From: Leeuwenhoekiella aestuarii
Lineage (GTDB): Bacteria; Bacteroidota; Bacteroidia; Flavobacteriales; Flavobacteriaceae
Length of the DNA: 61,789 bases
Direction: 5' to 3'
Assembly (NCBI RefSeq): GCF_004104055.1
Contig: NZ_QOVJ01000013.1
Coordinates: 1 to 61,789 of the forward strand
Below the pieces are notes generated by a model, which was not told where the DNA came from, did no database searches, and worked only from the letters and a program-made list of their open reading frames with translations. Below are positions 34,970 to 42,960 of the stretch, piece after piece; within the stretch, counting starts at the first letter, position 1, and the number at the start of each line of letters is the position of its first letter. The position numbers and the translations under genes are program-made.

Positions 34970-36085
34970 ATGATTAAAAGAAGTTTAGAAGAAAATATAG
35001 AGAATCGATTTGGTACAGGTAAAGCGATTCTTTTAATTGGCCCACGACAAGTAGGTAAAACTACGCTTTTTAATAAGCTGCTAGAGGATAAAGAATACCT
35101 GTTTTTAAATGGGGATGATCCTACTGTGCGTAAACTACTTTCAAATCCCAATTTAGAGCAACTTAAAAATATCATAGGGAACTACAAAATTGTATTTATC
35201 GATGAAGCGCAACGCATCGATAATATAGGACTCACATTAAAACTTATTACCGACCAACTCAAATCGGTTCAACTGCTAGTGAGTGGGTCATCTGCTTTTG
35301 AATTAAACAATCACACTCAGGAGCCTCTTACGGGCAGAAAATGGGAGTATCAACTCTATCCAATATCTTGGACAGAATTTGAATCTAATGTAGGGTACTT
35401 AAAAGCTGAACAGCAATTAGAATTACGTGTGATTTACGGAATGTACCCTGACGTGATTAACAATTTTGGTGAAGAAAAAGATATTTTAAAGCAACTTACC
35501 GATAGCTATTTGTATAAAGATATTCTAAGCTATGGTGGGATTCGTAAGCCTGAAATCTTAGAGAAACTTTTAAGAGCATTAGCATTTCAAATAGGTAGCG
35601 AAGTAAGCTATAATGAGCTAGCTCAATTGTTAGGTATTGATAAAAAAACTGTAGGTACGTATATTGATTTACTATGCCAAGCATATGTTATTTTTAAACT
35701 ACCAAGTTTTAGTAAAAACTTACGAAACGAAATTAAGACCAATCAAAAAATCTACTTCTACGATACCGGTGTTCGCAATATGATTATAGGTGATTTAAAT
35801 CCTATGGAAATACGCCAGGATAAAGGCAATCTCTGGGAGAATTTTTTAATTGCCGAACGTTTAAAGCATAATGCGTATACTGGTTCATTAGCCAAAGGTT
35901 ATTTTTGGAGAACGGTATCACAACAAGAGATTGACTACGTAGAGGAAGAGGCAGGAAAACTAAAAGCTTTTGAAATTAAATGGAATCCTAAAAGTAAAGT
36001 AAAAGTTCCTAAGGCTTTTGTAGAGGCCTACAATGCCCAAATTGAAGTGATTAACAAAGATAATTTTAGAGATTTTTTAAAATGA
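34970..36085 (+). CDS. AAA ATPase with DUF4143 domain
   Basis: A 371-residue protein of the widespread archaeal/bacterial AAA_14 + DUF4143 family. Walker A is LLIGPRQVGKTTLFNKL (about residues 20-36), Walker B FIDEAQRID, with a sensor region LLVSGSSAFELN. A winged-helix-like part (about 213-250, SYNELAQLLGIDKKTVGTYIDLL) precedes a DUF4143 nuclease-like C-terminus with IDYVEEEAGKLKAFEIKW. Its ATG lies one base from a palindromic operator. It is the only likely cargo of the element. The function is unknown; maintenance or defence roles have been suspected. Confidence 0.88.
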   Translation: MIKRSLEENIENRFGTGKAILLIGPRQVGKTTLFNKLLEDKEYLFLNGDDPTVRKLLSNPNLEQLKNIIGNYKIVFIDEAQRIDNIGLTLKLITDQLKSVQLLVSGSSAFELNNHTQEPLTGRKWEYQLYPISWTEFESNVGYLKAEQQLELRVIYGMYPDVINNFGEEKDILKQLTDSYLYKDILSYGGIRKPEILEKLLRALAFQIGSEVSYNELAQLLGIDKKTVGTYIDLLCQAYVIFKLPSFSKNLRNEIKTNQKIYFYDTGVRNMIIGDLNPMEIRQDKGNLWENFLIAERLKHNAYTGSLAKGYFWRTVSQQEIDYVEEEAGKLKAFEIKWNPKSKVKVPKAFVEAYNAQIEVINKDNFRDFLK

Positions 36086-36089
36086 TCTA

Positions 36090-37292
36090 TCAAAAATTCA
36101 CAACATTATCTAATGCATCATCTACATCATCCTGCATGAAATTGGATTGATACATAATCGTAGTAGTTACTGATGAATGACGGTATAATTTCTGCAACAT
36201 TTGAATGGGAATTTTACTCCCGGAAATATTACCGAAACTGTGACGAGCGATATGCATACTCAGACTTTTAGAAATTCCTAGATGCTCGGCAATCTTTTTT
36301 AAATGACGATTGCAGGTGCGGGTAACCGTCTTAATTCTCGTACGAAGTATTTTTGCATCTTTAGGATCTACAAAGCGTAACTCCTGAAATACAAAATTGT
36401 CCTCAGCCAAACTCTTGTAATATTCTAGTATAGGTTTTGCCTTCTCAGGGATTTTCAGAGAAACTAACTTTTGGTTTTTTCCCATTCTATAACGTAACCT
36501 ATTGTCAATGAAATCAGACCACTTCAATTGCAATACATCCCCTACTCGTATTCCTGCGAAGTAAAAACTGATTAACCATATATTCAATGCATGCTGTTGG
36601 GATGGAGTTAAGCCTTGAGCATTTTCTAAAAGTTTCACTTCTTCGACATTAAGACCTATTTTATCTGACTCTAGAAATTTAATGGTATATCCACCTCTCC
36701 CAAATGGATAATGATTGCGTTCTGCCCACTTCTCTCCTATTGCTATATTATAAATAGTTCTTATAGCAATCATATAGTTTATTGTAGTGCGATGCGCTAA
36801 ACCAATCTCATTTTTAAGATAGGCTTCAAAACGTTTTAAAAGGTCAACAGTTATTTCATTGAAGTGTAATTTGTCTGATTTGGCAAAGGCTTTAAACTTA
36901 TCCATTCTGCTTTTTACAACATCCCGTTGATGAAACTGACCACGCTCTTCAAGCCGTCGCAATTGAATCTTTACTGCACTAAAAAAATCAAATCGATCTT
37001 TTTTTACGATATTAGTTTTAATAGCTGAAACAGATTGATATTCTTTCTCGGACTCTGCCTTAAGGAGCCGCTTATTAGCTTCGCTCAACTTTGATAGAAT
37101 AAGCTGGTTAATGGATGTCGCATCAGGATGTGACTTCCTAACCAAACCTTTTTGCTGGTTCCATTGCATTTTATCAATATACTGGCCTGTAAAAATGTAG
37201 GAAGTTTTTCTGTCTTTTGTAATTCTGATGGCGATTGGGTACAACAATCTAGCATTTGGTTTGTTTCTAAGTACTGTTTGAATAGACGCCAT
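36090..37292 (-). CDS. int: tyrosine recombinase / integrase
   Basis: A 400-residue phage-type integrase. It has an N-terminal arm-binding region (1-90, ending in the helix EKEYQSV), a SAM-like core-binding domain (about 105-190), and a catalytic domain with Arg in YFAGIRVGDVLQLKWSDF, HIARHSFGN (His-x-x-Arg) and LYRHSSVTTTIMYQ containing the nucleophile Tyr. It recombines the tRNA-derived att sites. It stands at the right end, facing inward; arm-like repeats are directly upstream of its start. It stops four bases after the convergent ATPase gene ends. Confidence 0.95.
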   Translation of the reverse strand: MASIQTVLRNKPNARLLYPIAIRITKDRKTSYIFTGQYIDKMQWNQQKGLVRKSHPDATSINQLILSKLSEANKRLLKAESEKEYQSVSAIKTNIVKKDRFDFFSAVKIQLRRLEERGQFHQRDVVKSRMDKFKAFAKSDKLHFNEITVDLLKRFEAYLKNEIGLAHRTTINYMIAIRTIYNIAIGEKWAERNHYPFGRGGYTIKFLESDKIGLNVEEVKLLENAQGLTPSQQHALNIWLISFYFAGIRVGDVLQLKWSDFIDNRLRYRMGKNQKLVSLKIPEKAKPILEYYKSLAEDNFVFQELRFVDPKDAKILRTRIKTVTRTCNRHLKKIAEHLGISKSLSMHIARHSFGNISGSKIPIQMLQKLYRHSSVTTTIMYQSNFMQDDVDDALDNVVNF

Positions 37293-37328
37293 AATCTGAA
37301 AATTAGACCATTAAATTACTAAATTTTA

Positions 37329-37350
37329 GGTACAACATAGGTACAACAAA
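37329..37350. repeat. right arm-type integrase site candidate
   Basis: Two direct GGTACAACA units (37329-37337 and 37340-37348); the first 15 bases equal those at 29841-29855. They lie between the int start and attR, so they could serve both as arm sites and as control of int expression. Confidence 0.55.
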
Positions 37351-37453
37351 TTGCCATTTTCCTTGATATTAATTGATATTATGTAAAATAGAATTTTATA
37401 TAACTAATTGATTATGAGTGTTTTTGATGTAATTTAGAGTGCGATTTTGAATT

Positions 37454-37498
37454 TTCATAACCCGGAGGTCGGGGGATCGTGCCCCCCTCTCGCTACTT
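37454..37498 (+). repeat. right attachment site (attR), 45-bp direct repeat
   Basis: An exact copy of the tRNA 3' half at 29750-29794, without the 5' half, so it is not a functional tRNA. It is followed by a hairpin GGCAGT...ACTGCC with a T-run (37507-37535), which differs from the hairpin after the intact tRNA. Confidence 0.93.
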
Positions 37499-38222
37499 AA
37501 TAATCAGGCAGTTATACTAATGTATGACTGCCTTTTTTATTGAACTATAATTTTTAAAATGATCTCCTTTAATCAGTTTGAATCTGTTCAAATCAAATTT
37601 AATTTCCCTCTAATTTTCTTTTAAAATAGTTCTCTTACTTTTCTATACAAGCTAAAAAATCTTGTATTCTAATTCCAATCATTCTACTTTATCTCAGTTT
37701 CTAGATTTAGAAATTGCTTTTTAGCTCTATAAAGAGAATGTACTGTTCAGTTTAATACTTCGCAGGATTGCCTTTGTCGACAGACAGGCTTGCCACGAAG
37801 TAGTGTACTCGCCCAGAAAAAAGTCCTCCCTGTCGAAAAAGCTGGTGATTACACAGAAATATCCCACAGCTACTTATACGAATTAATTTCTATCAAGTTT
37901 TTAAAAATTACTATTTATTCAGGTGCTATTTTTTTTATAGACATTTTATACTGTTTACAGTGGGCTAGACTCATAGGTTAACGTAAAAAAAGACTTCGAT
38001 TACAAAAATCTAACTGCTCATCAATAATGTTAATTTAACTTCTCCCTACTATTACTATCGTTATAGCAGTTTTCTTTAATTTAAATTAACATAGCTGTGT
38101 AAAATTCTTCACTTTCTTCAACTTTCGTTAAGAATTTCTTAAAGCCTAAAAATTTACATATGGTCACTTTTTAACCACATTTGCGATTGATTGTTTACTA
38201 ATATTAATAATTAATCCAAATA
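37499..38222. mobile_element. decayed left end of a second, related element
   Basis: This segment resembles the left end of the intact element: a hairpin just after the repeat, an AT-rich stretch, the TATACAAGCT...CTTGTATTCTA segment (37645-37671 against 29969-29995), an AGCTCT...GTTCAG segment, then a broken HTH gene. It is the scar of an earlier insertion at the same tRNA. The last 200 bases lead into the SusC gene and probably hold its promoter; CACATTTG near 38175 is a partial -7 match. Confidence 0.75.
37799..37981 (+). pseudogene. broken copy of the excisionase-like HTH gene
   Basis: The reading frame gives LAQKKVLPVEKAGDYTEISH and SYLYELIS, against LAQKKVLTIEEACDYTGMSR and SYLYKLTS in the intact gene at 30320. 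A scrambled tail, AIFFIDILYCLQW, follows, against LIYFDIDLLNEW. The first 20 or so codons are missing and replaced by unrelated sequence, and the middle is altered. It is non-functional by all appearances. Confidence 0.8.
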
Positions 38223-41200
38223 ATGAAAAAAGTAATTTATGTAACACACCTTACCCTATTTCTCCTAAGCGCTATGTTATTTGCTCAAGATAGAACGCTT
38301 CAGGGTACTGTAACAGACACTAACGACATGCCTCTACCGGGCGCCAGTGTTGTGGTAAAAAATACTACAATAGGTGTAGTCACAGATTTTGACGGAAATT
38401 TTACAATCAATATTCCTGAAGATGAGAATATTATTGAGGTTACCTTTATGGGATTTAAATCTCAAGACATTGATGTTCTAGGTAAATCTACATTGACTAT
38501 AGTTCTAGAGGAAGATGCACAAAGCCTTGATGAAGTTGTAGTAACTGCTCTTGGGATTAAAAGAGAAACTAAAAAACTGTCGTACGCTGTACAAAAAGTT
38601 GACGGCGACGAACTTGCCGAAGCCAAAGAAACGAACGTGGTAAACTCACTTTCGGGTAAAATGGCCGGTGTACGGGTTACAGGTGGTAACAGTGGTGTAG
38701 GTTCTAGCTCACAGATCATCATCCGTGGTGAAAACTCATTAAACCCCAGCCCTAATGCAAATTCACCGCTCTTTGTAGTTGACGGAATCCCTATCAACAA
38801 CAACATAAACAATGCAGGTGGAGATGGTAATATGGGTGTTGACTTTGGTAACGGAGCAATGGATATCAATCCTGATGACGTTGCAGAAATGACCGTGCTT
38901 AAAGGTCCTAATGCAACTGCGCTTTATGGTTCTCGAGGTGCAAATGGTGTGGTTCTGATCACAACCAAATCAGGTAAAGGCACTAAAGGTATAGGCGTTT
39001 CTATCAATCACAATACTACTTTTGAAACCCTCTTAACCTTACCGAAATATCAAAACGAATACGGGCAAGGATCTAACGGTCAATTTGCATTTAACGATGG
39101 AGGTCAAAATCGTTCTGTAACAGGTGGGATTAATGATCATGTTGATGAAAGCTGGGGACCTGCACTTAACGGACAATTAATGCCACAACACGACAGCCCT
39201 ACCACAAGCGGGTTTAGAGCCGGTGATGTAGATCTTCGACCGCGTAATGCAGACGGAACATTTGCTGATGAAATTATCGCCACCCCATTTATTGCACATC
39301 CTGATAATATTAGAGATTTCTTTGAAACCGGATTTACAATGAGCAATAACGTCGCTTTAACGGGGGCTAATAAAGATGGAAACTTTAGAGTGTCATTTAC
39401 AGATTTAAGCAGTGAAAGCATTGTACCCAACTCTAATTTCAAAAGACGTACCTATGCGATTAACGGGGCTTACAATTTAACAGATTGGTTAAAGGTGAGC
39501 GCTTCGATGAATTATATAAATTCTAACTCAGATAACCGTCCTAATAACTCTTACGGTACCGAAAATGTGATGTACTTATGGATTTGGTTTGGTCGTCATA
39601 TTGATATGAATGGGCTAAGAGATTACTGGCAACCGGGACTTGAAAACTCTCAGCAGTTTAACTACAACTACAATTATCATGACAACCCGTTCTTTACAGT
39701 ATATGAAAATACAAACTCGTTTAACCGGGATCGTGTTATTACCAATATGCGTGCAGATCTTCAACTAGCAGATGGGTTAGACTTGATGTTCCGTACAGGT
39801 TTAGATTATTCTAATGAGCTCGATATGCGTAAAAGAGCTTACTCTACACAGCGATTTCCTAAAGGGCAATATCGGGAAGATTACACTTATGCTCAGGAGC
39901 AGAATACCGACTTCTTACTGTCTTATACCAAAACGCTTACTGAAGATTTTGATTTAGGAGTTTCAGTGGGTGCTAATCACAGGGTGGCTAAAAATCGCTA
40001 TCAGCGTATTAGTGCTAACTCGCTTTCAATTCCTGCCATCTATAATTTTGGTAATGCTGCAGAACCGCTTACGACAAGCGATTATGACAGTGAGTTCAGA
40101 GTTAATAGTGCGTACGCCTTTGGTAATATCGCTTATAAGAATTATTTATTTTTAGACTTAACCGCTCGTAACGACTGGTCTTCAACACTTCCGGAAGATA
40201 ACAACAGCTACTTCTACCCTTCTGCAGGTATAAGTGCTATTCTTTCTGATATGTTTGAAATGCCGAAAGCCATCAGTTTTGCTAAACTAAGAGCAGGATA
40301 TGCTGTGGTAGGTAATGATACCAACCCCTACAATCTGGCAGCTACGTATGGTTTTGGAGATACCTTTAATGGATTCTCAAGAGTGTATTCTCCATCAGAA
40401 TTGAAAAATTCTGATTTGAAACCTGAAAAAACCAACTCGATAGAATTAGGTGCAGATGTTCGCTTCTTCGGTAATCGTCTGGGACTTGATGTTGCAGTAT
40501 ATCAGTCTACTACTAAAAATCAGATTATATCACTTCCGGTTTCTAATACCTCAGGATTCAGTTCTCGTGTAATTAACGCTGGGGAGGTACAAAACCGAGG
40601 GCTTGAAATCACTTTGAATGCCACTCCTCTACGCACAGATAATTTCCGCTGGAATTCTTCCGTTAATTTTACAATGAACCGTGGGAAGGTTGTAGAGCTT
40701 ACAGAAGGCTTAGATTTTTATACAATTAAAAACAATTACCTCACCGTGGGGGCTGCTATTGGGGAGCGCATTGGAGATCTGTATGGAACCGGCTTTCAGA
40801 AAGTAAACGATCCTGATAGCGAATATAACGGGCAGTGGATTATAAACCCTGATTCTGGACTACCTATCGTTGACAACGAATTGAGAAAACTAGGTAATTA
40901 CAGTCCGGATTTTATGGTTGGTTTTCAAAACAGCTTTCAATATAAAAACTTCAACTTCAGCTTTTTGTTTGACTGGAGACAAGGGGGGGAGTTTCACTCC
41001 CGCACCGTTGCCATTGGTGGTACAACCGGTATGTTAGATTTTACAGTTCCAGGTCGTGAAACAGGTATTGTTGCAGCAGGTGTCATTGCAAATGCTGATG
41101 GGTCCTATACCCCAAATACTAAGAATGTTTCAGCCTCTAATTACTACTCGCACGTATATAACAGAAGCAATGAAGAGAGTTCCATGTTTGATGCTACTTA

Positions 41201-41438
41201 CATCAAATTACGCGAAGTTAAACTGGGGTATAATCTGCCTAAAAAATGGTTTGATACCATTCCCTTCTCTTCAGCTACGATCTCTCTAGTAGGAAGAAAT
41301 CTGGCGCTATGGACCGAAAACGACCACGTAGATCCAGAATCTATTTCATTTTCCGGAGGATCTATTGTTCCTGGTGTAGAAGATATGGCGCTGCCCAGCA
41401 CCCGTAGTTTTGGTGTAAACGTTAATCTAGAATTTTAA
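38223..41438 (+). CDS. SusC/RagA-type TonB-dependent outer-membrane transporter
   Basis: A 1071-residue TonB-linked porin. The signal peptide ends LFAQ (residue 22). A carboxypeptidase-D-like regulatory domain follows (about 25-97, LQGTVTDTNDMPLPGASVVVKNT). Then come the TonB-box region LDEVVVTALGIKRE, the plug (SLSGKMAGVRVTGGNSG, IIIRGENSL, PLFVVDGIPI, VLKGPNATALYGSRGANGVVLITTK) and the barrel ending in Phe. It imports oligomers in complex with its SusD partner, 11 bases downstream. The genes that follow imply a phosphonate- or phosphate-ester cargo rather than an ordinary glycan. No SusR, hybrid sensor or sigma/anti-sigma pair adjoins it. Confidence 0.96.
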   Translation: MKKVIYVTHLTLFLLSAMLFAQDRTLQGTVTDTNDMPLPGASVVVKNTTIGVVTDFDGNFTINIPEDENIIEVTFMGFKSQDIDVLGKSTLTIVLEEDAQSLDEVVVTALGIKRETKKLSYAVQKVDGDELAEAKETNVVNSLSGKMAGVRVTGGNSGVGSSSQIIIRGENSLNPSPNANSPLFVVDGIPINNNINNAGGDGNMGVDFGNGAMDINPDDVAEMTVLKGPNATALYGSRGANGVVLITTKSGKGTKGIGVSINHNTTFETLLTLPKYQNEYGQGSNGQFAFNDGGQNRSVTGGINDHVDESWGPALNGQLMPQHDSPTTSGFRAGDVDLRPRNADGTFADEIIATPFIAHPDNIRDFFETGFTMSNNVALTGANKDGNFRVSFTDLSSESIVPNSNFKRRTYAINGAYNLTDWLKVSASMNYINSNSDNRPNNSYGTENVMYLWIWFGRHIDMNGLRDYWQPGLENSQQFNYNYNYHDNPFFTVYENTNSFNRDRVITNMRADLQLADGLDLMFRTGLDYSNELDMRKRAYSTQRFPKGQYREDYTYAQEQNTDFLLSYTKTLTEDFDLGVSVGANHRVAKNRYQRISANSLSIPAIYNFGNAAEPLTTSDYDSEFRVNSAYAFGNIAYKNYLFLDLTARNDWSSTLPEDNNSYFYPSAGISAILSDMFEMPKAISFAKLRAGYAVVGNDTNPYNLAATYGFGDTFNGFSRVYSPSELKNSDLKPEKTNSIELGADVRFFGNRLGLDVAVYQSTTKNQIISLPVSNTSGFSSRVINAGEVQNRGLEITLNATPLRTDNFRWNSSVNFTMNRGKVVELTEGLDFYTIKNNYLTVGAAIGERIGDLYGTGFQKVNDPDSEYNGQWIINPDSGLPIVDNELRKLGNYSPDFMVGFQNSFQYKNFNFSFLFDWRQGGEFHSRTVAIGGTTGMLDFTVPGRETGIVAAGVIANADGSYTPNTKNVSASNYYSHVYNRSNEESSMFDATYIKLREVKLGYNLPKKWFDTIPFSSATISLVGRNLALWTENDHVDPESISFSGGSIVPGVEDMALPSTRSFGVNVNLEF

Positions 41439-41449
41439 GAAAACACACG

Positions 41450-42892
41450 ATGAAAACAAGTAATATAGTTCAGATTCTTGTACTGGCCTGCCTCTTAATT
41501 ACAGGCTGTACCGATAATTTTGAAGAAATCAACACCAATCCTAATGCTCCTGAAACGGTAAGCGCAAACCTGCTCACCGCTACGGTAACTTCAGAAATTA
41601 CCCGAACACTCACTCAGGAAGGGTATAGCGATGGAAACTCCATCACGCAATTGATGGCTAAAAATAATTTTCCGGGTTTTGCTCAATTTGATTGGGGCGA
41701 TCAGGGAATGTGGAACTTTTTCTACGGAATTCTTCCGGAAATAGATGATATTCTTCAGATATCACGAAATGAAGAAACCCAGAATAGCACCTACGAAGGG
41801 ATTGCACTTACCTTACGCGCACTTTGCTTTGCAAATCTTACCGACCTATATGGGAACGTTCCGTATTCTGAAGCTCTAGCGGGAGATATAGAGGGTATTT
41901 TTACGCCGGTTTATGATTCACAGGAAATGATTTACAATGGCGTACTTCAGGATTTAGCAAATGCTGATGTTGCTTTGGCCGCAAATCAAAGTATTAGTGG
42001 TACTACAGGAGATGTTATTTATGATGGAGATCCGGCTCAATGGAGAAAATTGGCGAATGCTCTAAGATTGCGCTATCTCTTACGCATCTCCAAACAACGC
42101 GATGTCTCTCAAGAAATGCAAGCTATTGCAAGTACAGGAAACTACATCAATACTAACGCAGATAATGCAACACTTACCTACAGCGGAACGTCTAATACAG
42201 ACTCGTGGCCACAAAGTACAGGCCGTATAGGTGGTTTTGATGAAAAGAGTTTATGCGATACTGCTTTAGAATACTTCAACACCTTTAACGATCCGAGATT
42301 AGATATCTGGTTTGACCGAAATAGTGAAGGCAAATGGGTAGGCATGCCTATTGGATTGAATCAGGATAACGCACGGGCTTTTGATGATGCAAACAGTCCC
42401 AGTCGTCTGGATGTAGATCTATTCTATTATTCCAGAACAGATGCTCAGGCCTATATTATTAAAAATTCTGAAGTACAGTTTATTCTTGCAGAAGCTGCAG
42501 AGCGTGGTATCATTTCAGGTGATGCTGAAGCTTATTACAATGCAGGAGTACGGGCAAGTTTATCGTATTGGGGTGTTGACGATACAACTATAACAACATA
42601 TCTGGCTCAGCCAGCTGTTTCCTATAACGGATCTTTAGAGCTACTATTGACTCAAAAAACCATAGCTCTCTGGAATGTAGATTATCAGGGATGGATGAAT
42701 TATAGAAGAACCGGACTTCCAGCTTTAGAACCGGGACCAGATACGCTTAACGGAGCATTCTATCCTGTACGTTTCCTGTACCCTTCATCTGAACAAACTC
42801 TGAATACTGCTAACTATCAGAATGCAGTGAACGCGATGGGTGGTGATAACATCAACGTCAAAGGATGGTGGGAAACCGGAACCCGTTATTAA
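41450..42892 (+). CDS. SusD/RagB-type substrate-binding lipoprotein
   Basis: A 480-residue surface lipoprotein with lipobox LLITGC (Cys20), then the acidic NFEEINTNPNAPETVSANLL start of the SusD-like type 2 family. TPR-like helices include EGIALTLRALCFANLTDLYGNVPYSEAL. The C-terminus is QNAVNAMGGDNINVKGWWETG. It caps the SusC barrel and binds the ligand. Tight linkage with SusC and the downstream phosphoesterase lipoprotein suggests that all three work at the outer membrane. Confidence 0.94.
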   Translation: MKTSNIVQILVLACLLITGCTDNFEEINTNPNAPETVSANLLTATVTSEITRTLTQEGYSDGNSITQLMAKNNFPGFAQFDWGDQGMWNFFYGILPEIDDILQISRNEETQNSTYEGIALTLRALCFANLTDLYGNVPYSEALAGDIEGIFTPVYDSQEMIYNGVLQDLANADVALAANQSISGTTGDVIYDGDPAQWRKLANALRLRYLLRISKQRDVSQEMQAIASTGNYINTNADNATLTYSGTSNTDSWPQSTGRIGGFDEKSLCDTALEYFNTFNDPRLDIWFDRNSEGKWVGMPIGLNQDNARAFDDANSPSRLDVDLFYYSRTDAQAYIIKNSEVQFILAEAAERGIISGDAEAYYNAGVRASLSYWGVDDTTITTYLAQPAVSYNGSLELLLTQKTIALWNVDYQGWMNYRRTGLPALEPGPDTLNGAFYPVRFLYPSSEQTLNTANYQNAVNAMGGDNINVKGWWETGTRY

Positions 42893-42960
42893 TTCAATTA
42901 TTAAAAAATCAGGTTAGGTTGCTCATTGACTTGTGCAACCTCAACTTGTTTTATTTCAGC

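Larger units (their letters stand above)
29750..37498. mobile_element. integrative mobilizable element at tRNA(CAT), 7.7 kb
   Basis: A complete element between two perfect 45-bp tRNA-derived repeats. Gene order from left: excisionase-like HTH, D5-like helicase, Toprim primase, oriT-like inverted repeat, MobC, relaxase, coiled-coil membrane protein, AAA/DUF4143 ATPase, and a tyrosine integrase facing inward at the right end. No type IV secretion or coupling-protein genes are present, so transfer would need a helper conjugative element. All genes look intact. The sole obvious cargo is the AAA ATPase. Confidence 0.9.

Noticed and set aside
37454-37498. Second tRNA gene
   Set aside because: Only the 3' half is present; there is no D arm or 5' acceptor strand, so it is an attachment-site duplicate.
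38462-38869. Minus-strand 135-codon frame inside the SusC gene
   Set aside because: A shadow of a well-supported plus-strand gene with a Ser/Pro/Leu-rich translation typical of antisense frames.
38223-42892. Ordinary polysaccharide-utilisation locus
   Set aside because: No glycoside hydrolase, polysaccharide lyase, sulfatase/carbohydrate-esterase cluster or sugar kinase accompanies the SusCD pair; all catalytic neighbours are phosphoesterases or phosphonate-type enzymes.
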